8,997 bases of DNA. Origin: Chitinophagaceae bacterium. GTDB taxonomy: Bacteria; Bacteroidota; Bacteroidia; Chitinophagales; Chitinophagaceae. Of the stretch, positions 7,313 through 8,997 are shown piece after piece; position 1 is the stretch's first letter; every line of letters starts with the position of its first letter. The DNA lies in the NCBI GenBank assembly GCA_020853515.1, contig JADYYU010000183.1:1-8997 (forward strand). The letters run 5' to 3'. The notes under the pieces were generated by a model. The model had not been told where the DNA came from. It did no database searches and saw only the letters and a list, made by a program, of their open reading frames with translations. Position numbers and translations under genes: made by a program.

Positions 7313-7490
7313 GAGAATCCGGGTTGCAGCGCATCGTTCGGGATGCTGGTAGAAGCCTGCAGGATTGAAGCGACCGGTTTTGCACTTAAAGAGTATTTTG
7401 ACTTTGTTGTCTGCTTTTCTTCAGAGACGTGCTGCTATTGATTTCTATTGTCAACTGCTCCGCCACGGCGGACCCACTGCCCACATTTTA
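7313..7490. other. Non-coding spacer between terminator and ileS promoter
   Basis: After the terminator, about 180 bp carry no supported gene. The stretch contains a weak inverted repeat GCATC/GATGC (7331-7335 and 7342-7346), the 8-bp palindrome CCTGCAGG near 7357, and a GC-rich palindrome at 7459-7472 (annotated separately). Its composition is uneven, with a GC-rich part around 7320-7380 and AT-rich sequence towards ileS. It may be a remnant or a dispersed intergenic repeat, but this cannot be told from one copy. Confidence 0.45.
7459..7472. repeat. GC-rich palindrome TCCGCC-AC-GGCGGA
   Basis: Six-base arms TCCGCC and GGCGGA flank AC, standing out from the AT-rich surroundings. The two-base loop is too tight for a stable RNA hairpin, though opening inner pairs would give a usable loop. 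It could be a protein-binding dyad or one copy of a dispersed genomic repeat. No T-run follows it. Confidence 0.55.
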
Positions 7491-7532
7491 CTAATTACTT
7501 TCTGCTAATTACTTTCTACTATTTACCTTTGC
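7491..7532 (+). repeat. Three 14-bp tandem repeats ending in the ileS promoter
   Basis: Unit 1 (7491-7504) is CTAATTACTTTCTG, unit 2 (7505-7518) is CTAATTACTTTCTA, and unit 3 (7519-7532) is CTATTTACCTTTGC. Units 1 and 2 differ only at the last base. Unit 3 is diverged and contains the TACCTTTG -7 box, so the promoter element sits in register with the repeat. Confidence 0.8.
7524..7531 (+). promoter_or_regulatory. Candidate -7 promoter box of ileS
   Basis: TACCTTTG matches TAnnTTTG exactly, is followed by CACCC, and ends 18 bp before the ileS ATG. The region where a -33 element would lie is occupied by the tandem repeats and has no TTTG, so recognition may depend on the -7 box or on an unusual upstream element. 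Confidence 0.62.
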
Positions 7533-7549
7533 ACCCATTTTGAAAAATC

Positions 7550-8997
7550 ATGGCAGATAATAAATACTTCATACCCTCCCGTTTTCACTTACCCACCCTG
7601 GAAGCTGAAATACTGAAAAACTGGAAAGAAGAAAGCACCTTCGAAAAAAGTGTGTCAAACCGCGATGGCAAACCGGCTTTTGTTTTTTATGAAGGTCCGC
7701 CCAGCGCCAACGGAATGCCCGGTATTCATCATGTTATTTCACGCGCCCTGAAAGATATGGTTTGCAGGTACAAAACCATGAAGGGGTTTCAGGTGAACCG
7801 CAAGGCGGGTTGGGATACCCATGGTTTGCCCATCGAACTGGGAGTAGAAAAAGAACTGGGCATTACCAAAGAAGATATCGGGACCAAAATTACCGTAGAA
7901 GAATATAATCAGAAATGCCGTGAAGCGGTGGTTCGATTTAAAGATAAATGGGATGACATTACAGAAAAGATGGGTTACTGGGTCGATCTGAATGATCCGT
8001 ATGTGACGTATAAAAACGACTATGTCGAAACCTTATGGTGGTGCCTGAAGGAATTATATAAAAAGGGGTATCTCTATAAATCTGTATCCATACAGCCTTA
8101 TTCTCCTGCTGCAGGTACCGGACTTAGTTCGCACGAACTGAATCAACCCGGATGCTACAAGGATGTAAAAGATACCAGTGCAACGGTTCTTTTTAGAATA
8201 TCAGATGCAGACAGGATGAAATTATTGTCAACAGTCAATTGCACACTGCAAATAGACGAAGTTTATTTCATGGCCTGGACTACCACTCCATGGACATTGC
8301 CTTCGAACCTGGGATTGACCGTTGGACCCAATATTAATTATGTATTGGTTAAAACATTTAATCCTTACACGCATCAGTTGCAGCATGTGATACTGGCAGA
8401 GCTGCTGTTGCAAAAATATTTTAAAGACGAAGCCGAGGACGCTGCGTTTGAAAGTTATACCCAGGAATCGAAAATAATACCTTATAAAGTACTCGGTCTG
8501 TTTAAGGGCTCTGAACTGGAAGGCATGCGTTACGAACAACTACTGCCTTTTGAAAGTAATCGTCCTGAATTATCCGGCGGAGACCCTTTTCGCGTAGTAT
8601 GCGGCGATTTTGTGACTACCGAAGACGGAACCGGTATTGTGCATACCGCACCAGCTTTCGGAGCCGATGATTATAAGGTGGGTCAGAAAAATAATCTGGG
8701 TATCGTGACGCTTGTTGACAAAGAAGGGAAATTTATAGACGGTACCGGTGAATACAGCGGGCGCTATGTAAAAAATTATAAAGACGAAAAGAATTATCAG
8801 GACGTCAACGTCGACATTGCTATTGAGTTGAAAAAGCGCGGACTGGCCTTTAAAGTAGAGAAATATGAGCATTCCTATCCGCATTGCTGGCGCACCGACA
8901 AACCGGTGATTTATTATCCGCTCGATGCCTGGTTTGTGCGCACTACTGCGGTAAAAGACCGGATGGTGGAACTGAATAAAACCATTAACTGGAAACC
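7550..8997 (+). CDS. ileS: Isoleucyl-tRNA synthetase, 5' part (cut by window end)
   Basis: IleRS charges tRNA-Ile with isoleucine and hydrolyses mischarged Val-tRNA. The visible 482 residues cover the N-terminal half of the Rossmann catalytic domain and most of the CP1 editing domain. The class I signature lies in GPPSANGMPGIHHV, where residues 58-61 read GIHH in place of HIGH. AGWDTHGLPIELGVEKELG follows as in the family. In the editing domain, WTTTPWTLPSN (243-253, threonine-rich motif) and VHTAPAFGADD (ending at D373/D374) appear intact. Near the edge, HCWRTDKPVIYYPLDAWFV marks the return to the catalytic core. The KMSKS loop and anticodon-binding domain lie beyond the window. The ATG at 7550 yields the normal family N-terminus, and there is no clear Shine-Dalgarno sequence. 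It has its own promoter and a terminator insulates it from the upstream gene. Confidence 0.97.
   Translation, partial: MADNKYFIPSRFHLPTLEAEILKNWKEESTFEKSVSNRDGKPAFVFYEGPPSANGMPGIHHVISRALKDMVCRYKTMKGFQVNRKAGWDTHGLPIELGVEKELGITKEDIGTKITVEEYNQKCREAVVRFKDKWDDITEKMGYWVDLNDPYVTYKNDYVETLWWCLKELYKKGYLYKSVSIQPYSPAAGTGLSSHELNQPGCYKDVKDTSATVLFRISDADRMKLLSTVNCTLQIDEVYFMAWTTTPWTLPSNLGLTVGPNINYVLVKTFNPYTHQLQHVILAELLLQKYFKDEAEDAAFESYTQESKIIPYKVLGLFKGSELEGMRYEQLLPFESNRPELSGGDPFRVVCGDFVTTEDGTGIVHTAPAFGADDYKVGQKNNLGIVTLVDKEGKFIDGTGEYSGRYVKNYKDEKNYQDVNVDIAIELKKRGLAFKVEKYEHSYPHCWRTDKPVIYYPLDAWFVRTTAVKDRMVELNKTINWK

Noticed and set aside
7331..7346. GCATC/GATGC inverted repeat as a second terminator or RNA element
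   Set aside because: The stem is only 5 bp with a 6-nt loop and no T-run, which is too weak to call as a separate regulatory feature.
7277..7441. A 54-codon plus-strand open frame starting at ATG 7277 (MLALIERQGLFFENPG...)
   Set aside because: Its first codons lie within the strong intrinsic terminator, there is no ribosome-binding site or -7 box, and I recognise no family. It is more likely chance coding potential in a spacer.
8228..8884. Two minus-strand open frames of about 100 residues
   Set aside because: Both are antisense to the ileS editing domain and look like mirror frames of a real gene.
1..8997. Possible mobile element, CRISPR array, tRNA or defence system
   Set aside because: I saw no transposase, integrase, spaced direct repeats, tRNA cloverleaf or defence-gene motifs. 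The genes are conserved housekeeping and signalling families.

Overview
The window looks like chromosomal DNA of a member of the Bacteroidota, probably near the Chitinophagaceae or Sphingobacteriales. Three things suggest this. The protein families have Bacteroidota-type sequences (an isoleucyl-tRNA synthetase with GIHH in place of HIGH, a roughly 100-residue TPR protein upstream of tilS, and a DUF151 nuclease with a UVR tail). Several genes lack a clear Shine-Dalgarno sequence. The head of every apparent transcription unit carries an exact match to the Bacteroidota -7 box TAnnTTTG. The family-level assignment is inference.

Left arm, minus strand (about 1-4052): a leftward cluster runs small TPR protein -> tilS -> large hybrid sensor kinase, with gaps of 23 and 7 bp, so it is probably one operon. 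The kinase is soluble, with TPRs, a HisKA/HATPase core, a receiver domain and the start of what looks like an Hpt domain. It runs off the left edge.

Divergent region (4053-4298): it separates the leftward cluster from the rightward genes and holds one candidate -7 box for each direction.

Right arm, plus strand (4299-8997): etfB and etfA encode the two subunits of electron transfer flavoprotein, which passes electrons from acyl-CoA dehydrogenases to the quinone pool. Next come a DUF151 bifunctional nuclease-like gene with its own near-leaderless promoter, a GatB/YqeY-family gene ending at a clear intrinsic terminator, and then ileS, cut by the right edge. A 178-bp non-coding stretch before ileS carries a GC-rich palindrome and three 14-bp tandem repeats, the last of which contains the ileS -7 box.

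Overall this is mostly conserved housekeeping sequence. I see no phage, IS element, CRISPR array, rRNA or tRNA, and no convincing new multi-gene system. The points most worth a second look are the swapped active-site signature in IleRS, the repeat-built ileS promoter, the nearly leaderless nuclease mRNA, the coupling of a phosphorelay kinase to tilS, and a substitution in the EtfB AMP-binding loop.
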